The notes beneath the pieces were generated by a model. The model was not told the DNA's origin and ran no database searches. It saw only the letters and a program-made list of their open reading frames with translations. The translations under genes were made by a program, and so were the position numbers. Below, piece by piece: positions 26,448 to 34,378 of a stretch of DNA of 64,000 nt. The stretch comes from Streptomyces davaonensis JCM 4913 (lineage in GTDB: Bacteria > Actinomycetota > Actinomycetes > Streptomycetales > Streptomycetaceae). The first letter of the stretch is position 1, and each line of letters starts with the position of its first letter. The DNA lies in NCBI RefSeq assembly GCF_000349325.1, contig NC_020504.1, positions 5,118,053 through 5,182,052 of the forward strand. The letters are read 5' to 3'.

Positions 26448-27479
26448 TCAGGCGGCGGCCGAGCCGGCAGCGCCGCGGTACTGAAGGCCCTCCGGCCAGG
26501 TCAGGGTGATCGCGCCCCAGGTCGTGCCGGCGCCGAAGGCGGTCAGCAGCACCTTGTCCCCGGCGCGCAGCCGCCCCTCGCCGTGGGCGTCGTCCAGGGC
26601 CAGCGGAATGGAGGCCGCGGCCGTGTTGCCGGTGTGGCCGATGTTCACGTACGCCCGCTCCTGGCCGATCCCGAGCTGTTCGGCGACGGCGTGCAGGATG
26701 CGCACGTTGGCCTGGTGGCCGACGAGGAGATCCACCTCGGCGGTGGACCAGCCGGTGCGGTCCAGGACGGTCCGGGACGCCTCCGTCATCCGCAGCACCG
26801 CGTTCTTGAACACCTCGCCGCCGCGCATGGTGAGGTACTGGTCCTCGCGCAGCGCCGCGCTGTGATGGCTGCGCTGCCTCGAACCCCCGGCCGCCACCCG
26901 GATCAGATCGGCCTGCATCCCGTCACTGGCGAGTTCGGTACGGCGCAGCGCGCCCGGCTCGTCGGCCCGCCCCGCGCGCAGCACCACCGCGCCGGCGCCG
27001 TCGGCGAAGATCGGCGCGGTGTTGCGGTCGTAGGGGTCGACGATGGTGGTGAAGGCGTCGGCGCCGACCACCAGCACGCTGTCCGCCACCGAGGCGGCGA
27101 TCAGCCCGGCGCCGGTGGCCAGGGCGTACAGGAAGCCCGAGCAGACGGCCCCCACGTCGAAGGCGGGGACGGTGCCGAGCCCGAGGCCCGCGGCGACGGT
27201 CGGACCGGTCGCCGGGCACGGGTGGTCCGGAGTGGCGGTGGCGACCACCACCGCCCCGACGTCCGGGCCGCCCGCCGAGTCCAGGGCCCGCCGGCCGGCC
27301 TCGATGGCGAGGTCGCTGGTGGCGCCGCCGGGGTCGACGATCCGCCGCTCGGCTATGCCGGTGCGGGTGCGGATCCATTCGTCGGAGGTGTCCATCCGGG
27401 CGGTCAGGTCGTGGTTGGTGACGACCCGGGGCGGCAGTGCGGAACCGAGGCCCGCGAGAACGGCGGTGGGTGCCGTCAT
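26448..27479 (-). CDS. FabH-like beta-ketoacyl-ACP synthase III
   Basis: 343 residues. Complete Cys-His-Asn triad: Cys in GAVCSGF near residue 113, His in VGHQAN near residue 257 and Asn in NIGHTGNTAAAS near residue 287. KAS III enzymes join an acyl-CoA starter to malonyl-ACP, giving a beta-ketoacyl-ACP. ATG at 27479 overlaps the stop of the kinase-like gene. With the ACP downstream it could supply the beta-ketoacyl partner for AvrD. Confidence 0.92.
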   Translation of the reverse strand: MTAPTAVLAGLGSALPPRVVTNHDLTARMDTSDEWIRTRTGIAERRIVDPGGATSDLAIEAGRRALDSAGGPDVGAVVVATATPDHPCPATGPTVAAGLGLGTVPAFDVGAVCSGFLYALATGAGLIAASVADSVLVVGADAFTTIVDPYDRNTAPIFADGAGAVVLRAGRADEPGALRRTELASDGMQADLIRVAAGGSRQRSHHSAALREDQYLTMRGGEVFKNAVLRMTEASRTVLDRTGWSTAEVDLLVGHQANVRILHAVAEQLGIGQERAYVNIGHTGNTAAASIPLALDDAHGEGRLRAGDKVLLTAFGAGTTWGAITLTWPEGLQYRGAAGSAAA

Positions 27480-28189
27480 CGCACGATCACCGACGCCCGG
27501 TCGGACTCGGTGCGCATGTCGAGGGCCTCGTACTCGGCCTGCGCCTTGGCGATGGCCTCCTCGGGCGACATCAGCGCCGGCAGGTCGAACAGCCGGGCGA
27601 TCTCGACCAGCCGCTCCTCGACGGTGCCGCCCACCACGTGCGCGGGGATGCCGAGTTCGGCGGCGACCTCCAGCAGCCGCTCGTCGGCCATGGAACGGAA
27701 CCGCTCGTTGACCGGGCGGTGCCCGTCGGCGGCCAGCGCCAGCTCGTTGGGAAGGTGCACGAAGACGTCGTACGTCTGCTTCACGTGCTGCTTGAAGGCG
27801 ACGCCCAGCTGCTCCATGACCGCGTCGAACACCCGGATGTCCGCGGTGCGCTCGACGCTCTCCAGCTCGCTGAGGTGCACGGAGTCATTGGGGTTGATGC
27901 CGACGACGACGCGCACCGCGCCGTAGATCCACTCCTGGAGGGAGGAGCCGTCGGAGATGAACGAGCCCTCGAAGCGGCTCTCGTGGACGGCCCGGTCCAC
28001 ATGGCGGCGGACGATCAGCTGGACCAGCTCGGCCGCGGTGCACTGCTCCAGGGTCTTGCCGGGCACGGCCTCGGGCAGCAGCTCCCGCATGGTGCGGGCC
28101 CGGGTGCGCGGAATTCCCACGTAATGCGCGAGGGCGTAGGAGGTGAGGGTCTTACCGGAGGAGTAGGTGCCGGATATGGCGATACGCAT
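27476..28189 (-). CDS. P-loop ATPase/kinase-like protein
   Basis: 237 residues. Walker A GTYSSGKTLTS at residues 7-17, and an acid motif in FISDGSSLQEW near residue 80. The overall layout is that of AAA_28/NadR- or thymidylate-kinase-like P-loop proteins, suggesting phosphorylation of a small substrate, possibly a sugar or polyol. It is second in the cluster, after avrD, and is coupled to the ketosynthase. Substrate is not known. Confidence 0.82.
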   Translation of the reverse strand: MRIAISGTYSSGKTLTSYALAHYVGIPRTRARTMRELLPEAVPGKTLEQCTAAELVQLIVRRHVDRAVHESRFEGSFISDGSSLQEWIYGAVRVVVGINPNDSVHLSELESVERTADIRVFDAVMEQLGVAFKQHVKQTYDVFVHLPNELALAADGHRPVNERFRSMADERLLEVAAELGIPAHVVGGTVEERLVEIARLFDLPALMSPEEAIAKAQAEYEALDMRTESDRASVIVR

Positions 28190-28240
28190 GACAGGCTCCA
28201 GTTCTGAAATGTGGCCGGGTTCTGAAAGGTGGCCGGTAAA

Positions 28241-29269
28241 TCAGTCGGTCAGCCGGTGCGCGACAGAACAGCGCACGGTGTTTCCGGCGAGTCGGCCGAC
28301 AATGTCGGCGGCCCGCCAGGTCTCTTCGTCCCGTCGTAGCAACGTGCTGTTCTCCAGCCGTACATCGAGCGGGGTCTCGTAACGGATGGGTTCGGGTTCC
28401 GCGCTCGCCTGGAAGACGGTCGTGCGCATCCACAGCGTGTTGCTGGCGCCGCGGGAGATCCCGTCGGTCTCGTACAGCAGGATCTGGCCGAGCTGAAGGC
28501 TCGTCACGAAGGTGTCGATCAGCCCGACGAACGGCTGGTACAGCCCCTCGGTGCCCTCGGTCGCCAGCACGCTGCCGGGCTCCTGGGCCACGTCCACGAC
28601 GGCGGAGGCGTGCGCCTCGGCGACCCGCACCGCGACCTTGCGCACGCTCTGCGTCCGGGCCGCGAACCCGGTGCCGTAGTACTGCCGTTCCACCGGCCCG
28701 AGCAGCTCCGCCGGGCAGCTGTAGGCGGCCGTGGCGACCGGGTTGCGGGAGGTGTCCGCGGGCAGCGGATGGCGCAGGTCGGTACGGACCCGCATCGCTC
28801 CGACCATGGTCTGGAGCCGGGACACCGCCTCGTCCTCGCCCTCCGGGACCGGCACGCCCAGCACGGTGGTGCGCACCGGAAGACCGGTCAGCTCCTCGTC
28901 GGGCTGGCTGCCCGCCTTGATCCGCACCGACAGCACCCGTCCCGCGCGCCGGCTCTCCGGGCCCAGGCCCAGCGCGTGGGTGAGGGCGGCCTCGCTCAGG
29001 TGCACGGCGATGATCAGCCCGTCGACGGTGCTCAGATGCGGACGCAGATCACCGCGCGTCTTCGCCTTCCTCGACCAGTCGGCCGGGTACACGACGTCCA
29101 GCCGGCTGCCCAGTTCCGTGGGCGCGTCCCGGCCGCCGGTCAGCTCGACCTTGTCGTAGCGGTATTGCACGCGCCGGAATCCGGAACCGAAGAATCTCTT
29201 TTCGCCGGGCCCCAGATAGTCGTCGACCGAGTCGAGGAGTAATTCCTTGGCGGGCAGCATTCCAGTCAA
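28241..29269 (-). CDS. AvrD-family protein (syringolide-synthase-like)
   Basis: 342 residues. Recognised from the AvrD hallmarks DYLGPGEKRFFGSGF, PADWSRKAK and HLSTVDGLI-AVHLSE. Residues ~14-35 (LG-GEKRFFGSGF) and ~190-210 (LLGPVERQYYGTGF) are related, so the protein is an internal duplication. In Pseudomonas syringae, avrD directs synthesis of syringolides, acylated sugar elicitors, probably by joining a beta-ketoacyl unit to a pentulose; this parallels AfsA/MmfL. TTG at 29269 is favoured by a GGGAG site six to seven bases upstream; ATG at 29260 is the alternative. Codon 10 is TTA (29240-29242), so translation may depend on bldA tRNA. First gene of the leftward unit. Confidence 0.83.
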   Translation of the reverse strand: MTGMLPAKELLLDSVDDYLGPGEKRFFGSGFRRVQYRYDKVELTGGRDAPTELGSRLDVVYPADWSRKAKTRGDLRPHLSTVDGLIIAVHLSEAALTHALGLGPESRRAGRVLSVRIKAGSQPDEELTGLPVRTTVLGVPVPEGEDEAVSRLQTMVGAMRVRTDLRHPLPADTSRNPVATAAYSCPAELLGPVERQYYGTGFAARTQSVRKVAVRVAEAHASAVVDVAQEPGSVLATEGTEGLYQPFVGLIDTFVTSLQLGQILLYETDGISRGASNTLWMRTTVFQASAEPEPIRYETPLDVRLENSTLLRRDEETWRAADIVGRLAGNTVRCSVAHRLTD

Positions 29270-29475
29270 CGCGCACTCCCTTTTTCTCGGTCCGCTTCTT
29301 GGTGGGTTCGAAGCTAGCCGAAAATTTTCGCCGCAACGTGAGTCGGTTCATGCGGTTACTGCCAACACCACCCTGGACACCACCAGTTGCCGACCTTTTC
29401 CGGGCCGGGCGGAATTGACTAGCGTCGTGGGTGTTCGCGGTCACGGATTCCCGTGCCGCACACGGGGAGGCAGCC
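29270..29475. promoter_or_regulatory. Divergent promoter region of the AvrD cluster, with a perfect AT palindrome
   Basis: This 206-bp spacer separates leftward avrD from the rightward thioesterase unit and must hold both promoters. It contains the 12-bp perfect palindrome CGAAAATTTTCG (29319-29330), unusual in this GC-rich genome and a good operator candidate. A TTGACT-TAGCGT pair of hexamers (about 29412-29422) overlaps and may be -35/-10-like debris rather than a spaced promoter. No butyrolactone-receptor palindrome of the ACATACNAACCGG type was seen. Confidence 0.5.
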
Positions 29476-29985
29476 ATGTCCGTCAGCACGCTCGGCCCCT
29501 GGGCCGTGACTCCCGAGTTCAGACACCAGCAGCTCGTCTCCAAGATGGGGATCGAGCTGGTGCGCTGCGAGCCGGGACTGGTCATCGGCACCATGCCCGT
29601 GGACGGCAACCGGCAGCCCGTCGGCATCATGCACGGCGGCGCCAACGCCGTACTGGCGGAGACCCTGGGCTCCCTGGCCGCGTTCCTGTACACCGGACCC
29701 GGCGGCCACGCGGTCGGCCTGGACCTGTCCTGCACCCACCACCGCTGGGTGGCCGGCGGCACGGTGACCGGTGAGGCCCGTCCCCTGCACGAGGGCCGGA
29801 CCACCGCCACCTACGAGATCGTCATCACCGACAGCTCCGGTCGACGCACCTGCACCGCCCGGCTGACCTGCGCCGTGAGCGTCCGCAATCACCATCGAAG
29901 AGAGGCCAACACCCCATGTGCCACAGCACCGACAGCAGGCCCCCCGCCGTCGAGAACCCCGGCAGCGTGGCCGAGGAGGGGCTGA
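29476..29985 (+). CDS. Hotdog-fold thioesterase (PaaI family)
   Basis: 169 residues. The hotdog helix region has HGGANAVLAETLGSLA with a conserved HGG motif near residue 58, and a GLDLSCTHHRW strand. PaaI-type enzymes hydrolyse acyl-CoA or acyl-ACP thioesters. First gene of the rightward unit. The reading frame runs past the expected C-terminus and overlaps the next gene by 70 bp; the last ~25 residues (Pro/Arg-rich) look non-conserved. Confidence 0.8.
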   Translation: MSVSTLGPWAVTPEFRHQQLVSKMGIELVRCEPGLVIGTMPVDGNRQPVGIMHGGANAVLAETLGSLAAFLYTGPGGHAVGLDLSCTHHRWVAGGTVTGEARPLHEGRTTATYEIVITDSSGRRTCTARLTCAVSVRNHHRREANTPCATAPTAGPPPSRTPAAWPRRG

Positions 29986-30662
29986 TCGAGCTGACCTCCC
30001 AGGACGGAACGGCGTTCACCGCCTTCCAAGCGCGGCCGGGTGAGCCCAACGGACGCGGCGTCGTGATCCTGCCGGACATCCGCGGCGTCCACGCCTACTA
30101 CCAGGAGCTGGCCCGCCGGTTCGCCGAGGCCGGGTTCGCCGCCGTCGTCCTCGACTACTACGGGCGTACGGCCGGACTCGGGCCGCGCGACGACGAGTTC
30201 GAGTGGCAGCCGCACTTCAAGCAGCTGGTGCCGGACAGCGTGGCCGAGGACGCCGCGGCCGCGATCGCCCACCTCACCGAGCAGAACCCGGGCGTCACCG
30301 TCTTCTCGGTCGGCTTCTGCCTCGGCGGCGGCCACTCCTGGCGGCTCGCGGGCAGCGGCCTCGAACTGGCGGGCTCCATCGGTTTCTACGGCCTTCCCGG
30401 CCTCGCCGAGGACCGCCTGCCGGACATCTCCGCCCCGCTGCTGCTCCTCCTCGCGGGCGACGACGTCGCCACCACCCAGGAGGACTTCACGGCCTTCCGC
30501 GGCAAGCTGGACGACGCGGGCAAGGCCTACGAGTACAAGATCTACGACGGCGCCCCGCACTCCTTCTTCGACGGCGGCTCCCCGGAGTGGAAGGACATCA
30601 GCGCCGACGCGTGGCAGCGGCTGCTGGACTTCACGGCGCGCCACGCGGAGCCGGCCGCATGA
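29916..30662 (+). CDS. Dienelactone hydrolase family protein
   Basis: 248-residue alpha/beta hydrolase. Nucleophile Cys in VGFCLGGGHSW near residue 130, Asp in LAGDDVATT near residue 185 and His in GAPHSFFDG near residue 212 form the Cys-His-Asp triad of the dienelactone-hydrolase family. It opens lactones; in this cluster it could act on a butenolide. ATG at 29916 has a GAGAGG site; the next gene is coupled at its stop (ATGA). Confidence 0.88.
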   Translation: MCHSTDSRPPAVENPGSVAEEGLIELTSQDGTAFTAFQARPGEPNGRGVVILPDIRGVHAYYQELARRFAEAGFAAVVLDYYGRTAGLGPRDDEFEWQPHFKQLVPDSVAEDAAAAIAHLTEQNPGVTVFSVGFCLGGGHSWRLAGSGLELAGSIGFYGLPGLAEDRLPDISAPLLLLLAGDDVATTQEDFTAFRGKLDDAGKAYEYKIYDGAPHSFFDGGSPEWKDISADAWQRLLDFTARHAEPAA

Positions 30663-31147
30663 CCAGCGAGGTCCGCGGTACCCGCAGTACCCGCGATATT
30701 CGCGACGAGCAGCGCGGCAACCCCCGCTTCGAGCGCGGTCACGCCAAGCTGCTCGAACTCGGCGACTCGGGTGACGCGATCTTCACCGCGCTGGCCGACG
30801 TGGCCCCCGACATGGGCCGCTATGTCGCCGAGTTCGTCTTCGGCGACCTCTACGGCCGGGGCGGACTGGACGACCGGCAGCGGCAGTTGGTGACCTTGGC
30901 GCTGCTGACCGCGCTCGGTGACACGGAGCGCCAGTTCGCCTTCCATCTCAACCTCGCCCTGAACGCGGGCGTCGAGCCGCAGGAGGTGGTGGACGCCCTC
31001 GTGCACGGCCTGGCCTTCGTCGGCTTCCCGCGCACCTTCAACGGACTGAGCACGGCCAAGCGGGTGTTCGCCGAGCGGGGGCTGCTGCCGGTGGCCGAAC
31101 CGGCGGACGCCGAACCGGCCGTGGCCGAGAGCGCGGCGGCCGGCTGA
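30659..31147 (+). CDS. Carboxymuconolactone-decarboxylase family protein
   Basis: 162 residues, CMD fold (PDMGRYVAEFVFGDLYGR then TLALLTALGDTERQFAFHLNLALNAG). The AhpD CXXC pair is absent, so it is not a peroxidase-type member. The family decarboxylates carboxymuconolactone or related lactones. ATG overlaps the preceding stop. C-terminus has an Ala/Glu-rich tail. A hairpin follows the gene. Confidence 0.86.
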   Translation: MTSEVRGTRSTRDIRDEQRGNPRFERGHAKLLELGDSGDAIFTALADVAPDMGRYVAEFVFGDLYGRGGLDDRQRQLVTLALLTALGDTERQFAFHLNLALNAGVEPQEVVDALVHGLAFVGFPRTFNGLSTAKRVFAERGLLPVAEPADAEPAVAESAAAG

Positions 31148-31152
31148 CAGCT

Positions 31153-31199
31153 CCCGCCCCGCGCGTGCCCTCACCCCCCGTCGGCCCGCGCGGGGCGGG
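31153..31199 (+). terminator. Hairpin after the carboxymuconolactone-decarboxylase gene
   Basis: Arms 31153-31165 and 31187-31199 are 13-base perfect complements with a 21-base loop. It lies before the HAD-IB phosphatase and may reduce its expression relative to the three genes upstream. Confidence 0.5.
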
Positions 31200-31226
31200 T
31201 GCCTTCCAGATCTCACGGAGGACGTT

Positions 31227-31937
31227 TTGCGACGACGCACAGCCGCGTTCCTCGACGTCGACGGCACCGTCATCAACGTCACCAGCATGTTCCGGTTCCT
31301 GGAGTTCCGGCTGGCCGCGGAGGGCCATCCCCCGTCGGCGTACCGCTACGAACGCCAGCGCCTGAAGGCCATGACGGCGGCGGGGGTGCCGCGCGCGGAG
31401 ACCAACCGCGCCTACTTCGCCTCGTACGCGGGAGCCGATGTCCGCGAGATCGCGGCGCTGGCCGAGGAATGGTTCCGCGCCGAACTGGACCGGGGCGACT
31501 TCTTCAACGAGCAGGTGGTCGAGGCGCTGCGCGCGCACCAGCACGCGGGGGACCTGATCGTGCTGGTCTCCGGCTCCTTCCGGGCCTGCCTGGCCCCGAT
31601 AGCCCGGTACCTCGACGCCGACGTCGTGGTGTGCTCGGACCCGGAGACCGCGCACGGCAGATACACCGGCCGGGTGGAGCGCCCGATGATCGGCGAGGCA
31701 AAGGCGGAAGCGGTCCGCACCCTGACGACCACGGCCCGCCTGGACCTCCCCACCTCCACGTCCTACGGCGACCACACCTCCGACCTCCCGCTGCTGCGCA
31801 TGACGGGCCGGGCGGTGGTGGTGGGCGAGGACCCGGAGATGCGAGAACAGGCCCGCCGCCACGGCTGGACGGTCTGGCCCCGCCACCACCTCCCGCAGGA
31901 CTCTCAACTGGCACACAGCCGCCACCCACGTCCCTGA
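31227..31937 (+). CDS. HAD-IB family phosphatase
   Basis: 236 residues. HAD motif I DVDGTVIN at residues ~10-17, motif II VSGSF near 112 and motif IV YGDHTSDLPLL near 181 (Asp pair), as in SerB-like HAD-IB enzymes. TTG at 31227 follows CGGAGG at about seven bases, and no ATG is available. It could remove a phosphate from a phosphorylated butenolide or sugar intermediate, the step that follows AfsA-type chemistry. Confidence 0.85.
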   Translation: MRRRTAAFLDVDGTVINVTSMFRFLEFRLAAEGHPPSAYRYERQRLKAMTAAGVPRAETNRAYFASYAGADVREIAALAEEWFRAELDRGDFFNEQVVEALRAHQHAGDLIVLVSGSFRACLAPIARYLDADVVVCSDPETAHGRYTGRVERPMIGEAKAEAVRTLTTTARLDLPTSTSYGDHTSDLPLLRMTGRAVVVGEDPEMREQARRHGWTVWPRHHLPQDSQLAHSRHPRP

Positions 31938-32076
31938 CGGCAGCCGTCCCTACGCTCACGCCCATGACGGGAAACCACAAGGACACCTCGACCACCCACC
32001 GCCGCGCCCTGGCGGTGGAGAGCGAGGACGGCTCGACCGCGAACGACGCCCCCTCGTCATCGTCGTAGGTACGAAG

Positions 32077-32844
32077 ATGACGAGCCGCGAGGACGAAGCA
32101 CTGGCGCGGGCAGCGGTCACCGCGCTGACGGACCAGTTGGCCCTGACCTCGAAACCGGGCCTCCCGGACCGCTCCCACCCCACCCACCACACCCTGCGCT
32201 GGTCGGCAAAGTCCCTGACTCCCGGCCTCGCAGCAATGGCAGCAGCGGCCCGCCGAACCGGCGAGCCAACTCCAGGCCTACGCGCGGAACTGGGCGCGAT
32301 CGGCCGCTGCACAGAACACTCCGTAACGCTTGCAGGCGGCGGCCACCGAGGCGCCCTGTGGACACTGGGCCTACTGGTGGCGGCAGCGGCGATAAACCCG
32401 ACCGAGCCCACAGCCACGGCAAAGCGCATCGCCGCGTTCCCCGACAAGGGAGCCCCGCGCAGACCTTCCAGGGGTTCATCGGTGTCCGCGAAGTACGGCG
32501 CGGCCGGCGCAAGGGGAGAGGCCCGCGCGGGCTTCCCACACGTACGGCGAGCACTGGACGCCCTCACCGCCGGCACCCCAATGCCTCAGTCCCGCCTGAA
32601 CGCCCTGCTCACCATCATGTCCACCCTCCAGGACACAGAACTGCTGTACACGGCGGGCCCATCAGGTCTACGACACGTACAGGCAGGCGCGAGAGAGGTC
32701 CTGGAGGCAGGCGGAACAGAAAGTGCCGCCGGGGCAAAAGCCCTGACGGCACTGACCACAGACCTGCACACCCGAGGCTGGACGCCCCGGGGGAGCGCGG
32801 GCCTACTGGCGGGGGCACTGTTCCTGGAAGAACTCAGCCCTTGA
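32077..32844 (+). CDS. Triphosphoribosyl-dephospho-CoA synthase-like protein (CitG/MdcB)
   Basis: 255 residues. Matches the CitG/MdcB fold through SKPGLPDRS-type start (TSKPGLPDRSHPTHH), GGGHRGALWTLGLL near residue 87 and GARGEARAGFPHV near residue 145. Known members make the triphosphoribosyl-dephospho-CoA precursor for citrate lyase or malonate decarboxylase ACP. Neither enzyme is in the window, so this is an orphan that may modify another carrier. Weak ribosome site; 11-bp overlap with the convergent aminopeptidase gene. Confidence 0.82.
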   Translation: MTSREDEALARAAVTALTDQLALTSKPGLPDRSHPTHHTLRWSAKSLTPGLAAMAAAARRTGEPTPGLRAELGAIGRCTEHSVTLAGGGHRGALWTLGLLVAAAAINPTEPTATAKRIAAFPDKGAPRRPSRGSSVSAKYGAAGARGEARAGFPHVRRALDALTAGTPMPQSRLNALLTIMSTLQDTELLYTAGPSGLRHVQAGAREVLEAGGTESAAGAKALTALTTDLHTRGWTPRGSAGLLAGALFLEELSP

Positions 32845-34297
32845 GCGAAGCCATCCACGCCTCGACCTCGTCCGACCGCCGAGGAAGCCCAGCAGACAGA
32901 TTCCGGTTGCCGTTCTCCGTCACCAGGATGTCGTCCTCGATCCGGACCCCGATGCCCCGGTACTCCTCCGGCACCGTCAGGTCGTCGGCCTGGAAGTACA
33001 GGCCGGGCTCGACCGTCAGGCACATCCCCGGCTCGAGCACGCCGTCGACGTACGTCTCCACCCGCGCCGCCGCACAGTCGTGGACGTCCATGCCGAGCAT
33101 GTGGCCGGTGCCGTGCAGCGTCCAGCGCCGCTGGAGGCCCAGCTCCAGGACCCGCTCCACGGGGCCCTCGACAAGGCCCCACTCCACGAGCTTCTCGGCC
33201 AGCACCCGCTGCGAGGCGTCATGGAAGTCCCGGTACTTCGCGCCGGGCTGCACCGCCGCGATCCCGGCCTCCTGGGCCTCGTACACGGCGTCGTAGATCT
33301 TCTTCTGGATCTCGGTGTACGTGCCGTTGATCGGCAGCGTGCGCGTCACGTCCGCGGTGTAGTACGTGTGCGTCTCCACGCCCGCGTCCAGCAGGAGCAG
33401 GTCGCCGGAGCGCACCGGGCCGTCGTTGCGCACCCAGTGCAGCGTGCAGGCGTGCGGCCCGGCCGCGCAGATGGAGCCGTAGCCGACGTCGTTGCCCTCG
33501 ACCCGCGCCCGGAGGAAGAACGTGCCCTCGATGTAGCGCTCGGAGGTGGCCTCGGCCTTGTCGAGGACCTTCACCACGTCCTCGAAGCCGCGCACCGTGG
33601 AGTCGACGGCCTTCTGGAGCTCGCCGATCTCGAAGTCGTCCTTGACCATCCGCGCCTCGGACAGGAAGACCCGCAGCTCCTCGTCCCGCTCGGCGGTGAC
33701 CTTGTCCGTCAGCGCGGACTCGATGCCGCTGTCGTAGCCCCGTACGACACGCACCGGACCCGTCGCCTCGCGGAGCTTGTCCGCCAGCTCGCGCACATCC
33801 GACGCCGGGATGCCGTACAGCGTCCCGGCCTCGGTCAGCGAGTGCCGGCGGCCGACCCACAGCTCGCCCTGGCCGGAGAGCCAGAACTCGCCGTTCTCGC
33901 GGTCGGAGCGGGGCAGCAGGTAGATCGTCGCCTGGTGGCCGTCGGCGACGGGCTCCAGGACCAGGACGCCGTCCTCGGTCTGGTTGCCGGTCAGGTAGGC
34001 GTACTCGACCGAGGCCCGGAAGGGGTACTCCGTGTCGTTCGAGCGGGTCTTCAGATTGCCCGCGGGGATCACCAGACGCTCGCCCGGGAAGCGGGCCGAC
34101 AGGGCGGCGCGCCGCTTGGCCGTCTCGGCGGCCTGAGGGATCGCCGCCAGATCGCGCAGCTCCGTGTCGGCCCAGCCGGACTTCATGTTCTCGGCCAGCT
34201 CGTCGGACACGCCCGGGTACAGGCCGTTCTTGCGCTGCTTGATCGGCTCCTCAGACTCTTCCGGGGTCTCCGGCGTGAGCTCTTCCGCCACGGTCAT
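32834..34297 (-). CDS. pepP: Xaa-Pro aminopeptidase (PepP-type, M24B)
   Basis: 487 residues with the N-terminal AMP-N domain and a C-terminal M24 domain. Metal ligands: Asp in LLDAG near residue 300, Asp in YYTADVTRT near residue 311, His in LHGTGHMLGMDVHD near residue 395, Glu in VEPGLYF near residue 428 and Glu in VRIEDD near residue 454. It cleaves the residue before a proline from peptide N-termini. ATG at 34297 with GAGGA upstream. Gene order is typical for Streptomyces. Confidence 0.93.
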   Translation of the reverse strand: MTVAEELTPETPEESEEPIKQRKNGLYPGVSDELAENMKSGWADTELRDLAAIPQAAETAKRRAALSARFPGERLVIPAGNLKTRSNDTEYPFRASVEYAYLTGNQTEDGVLVLEPVADGHQATIYLLPRSDRENGEFWLSGQGELWVGRRHSLTEAGTLYGIPASDVRELADKLREATGPVRVVRGYDSGIESALTDKVTAERDEELRVFLSEARMVKDDFEIGELQKAVDSTVRGFEDVVKVLDKAEATSERYIEGTFFLRARVEGNDVGYGSICAAGPHACTLHWVRNDGPVRSGDLLLLDAGVETHTYYTADVTRTLPINGTYTEIQKKIYDAVYEAQEAGIAAVQPGAKYRDFHDASQRVLAEKLVEWGLVEGPVERVLELGLQRRWTLHGTGHMLGMDVHDCAAARVETYVDGVLEPGMCLTVEPGLYFQADDLTVPEEYRGIGVRIEDDILVTENGNRNLSAGLPRRSDEVEAWMASLKG

Positions 34298-34378
34298 CCT
34301 CCTTGATACGGCACTGGACCCCCTCCATCGTACGGTTGCACGGAAGGGGGCCCAGGGCCCGAGGACCTGTTACCGACC

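Noticed and set aside
31964..32068. 34-residue ORF upstream of the CitG-like gene
   Set aside because: No ribosome-binding site, Ser/Thr-rich without motif, and no sign of conservation.
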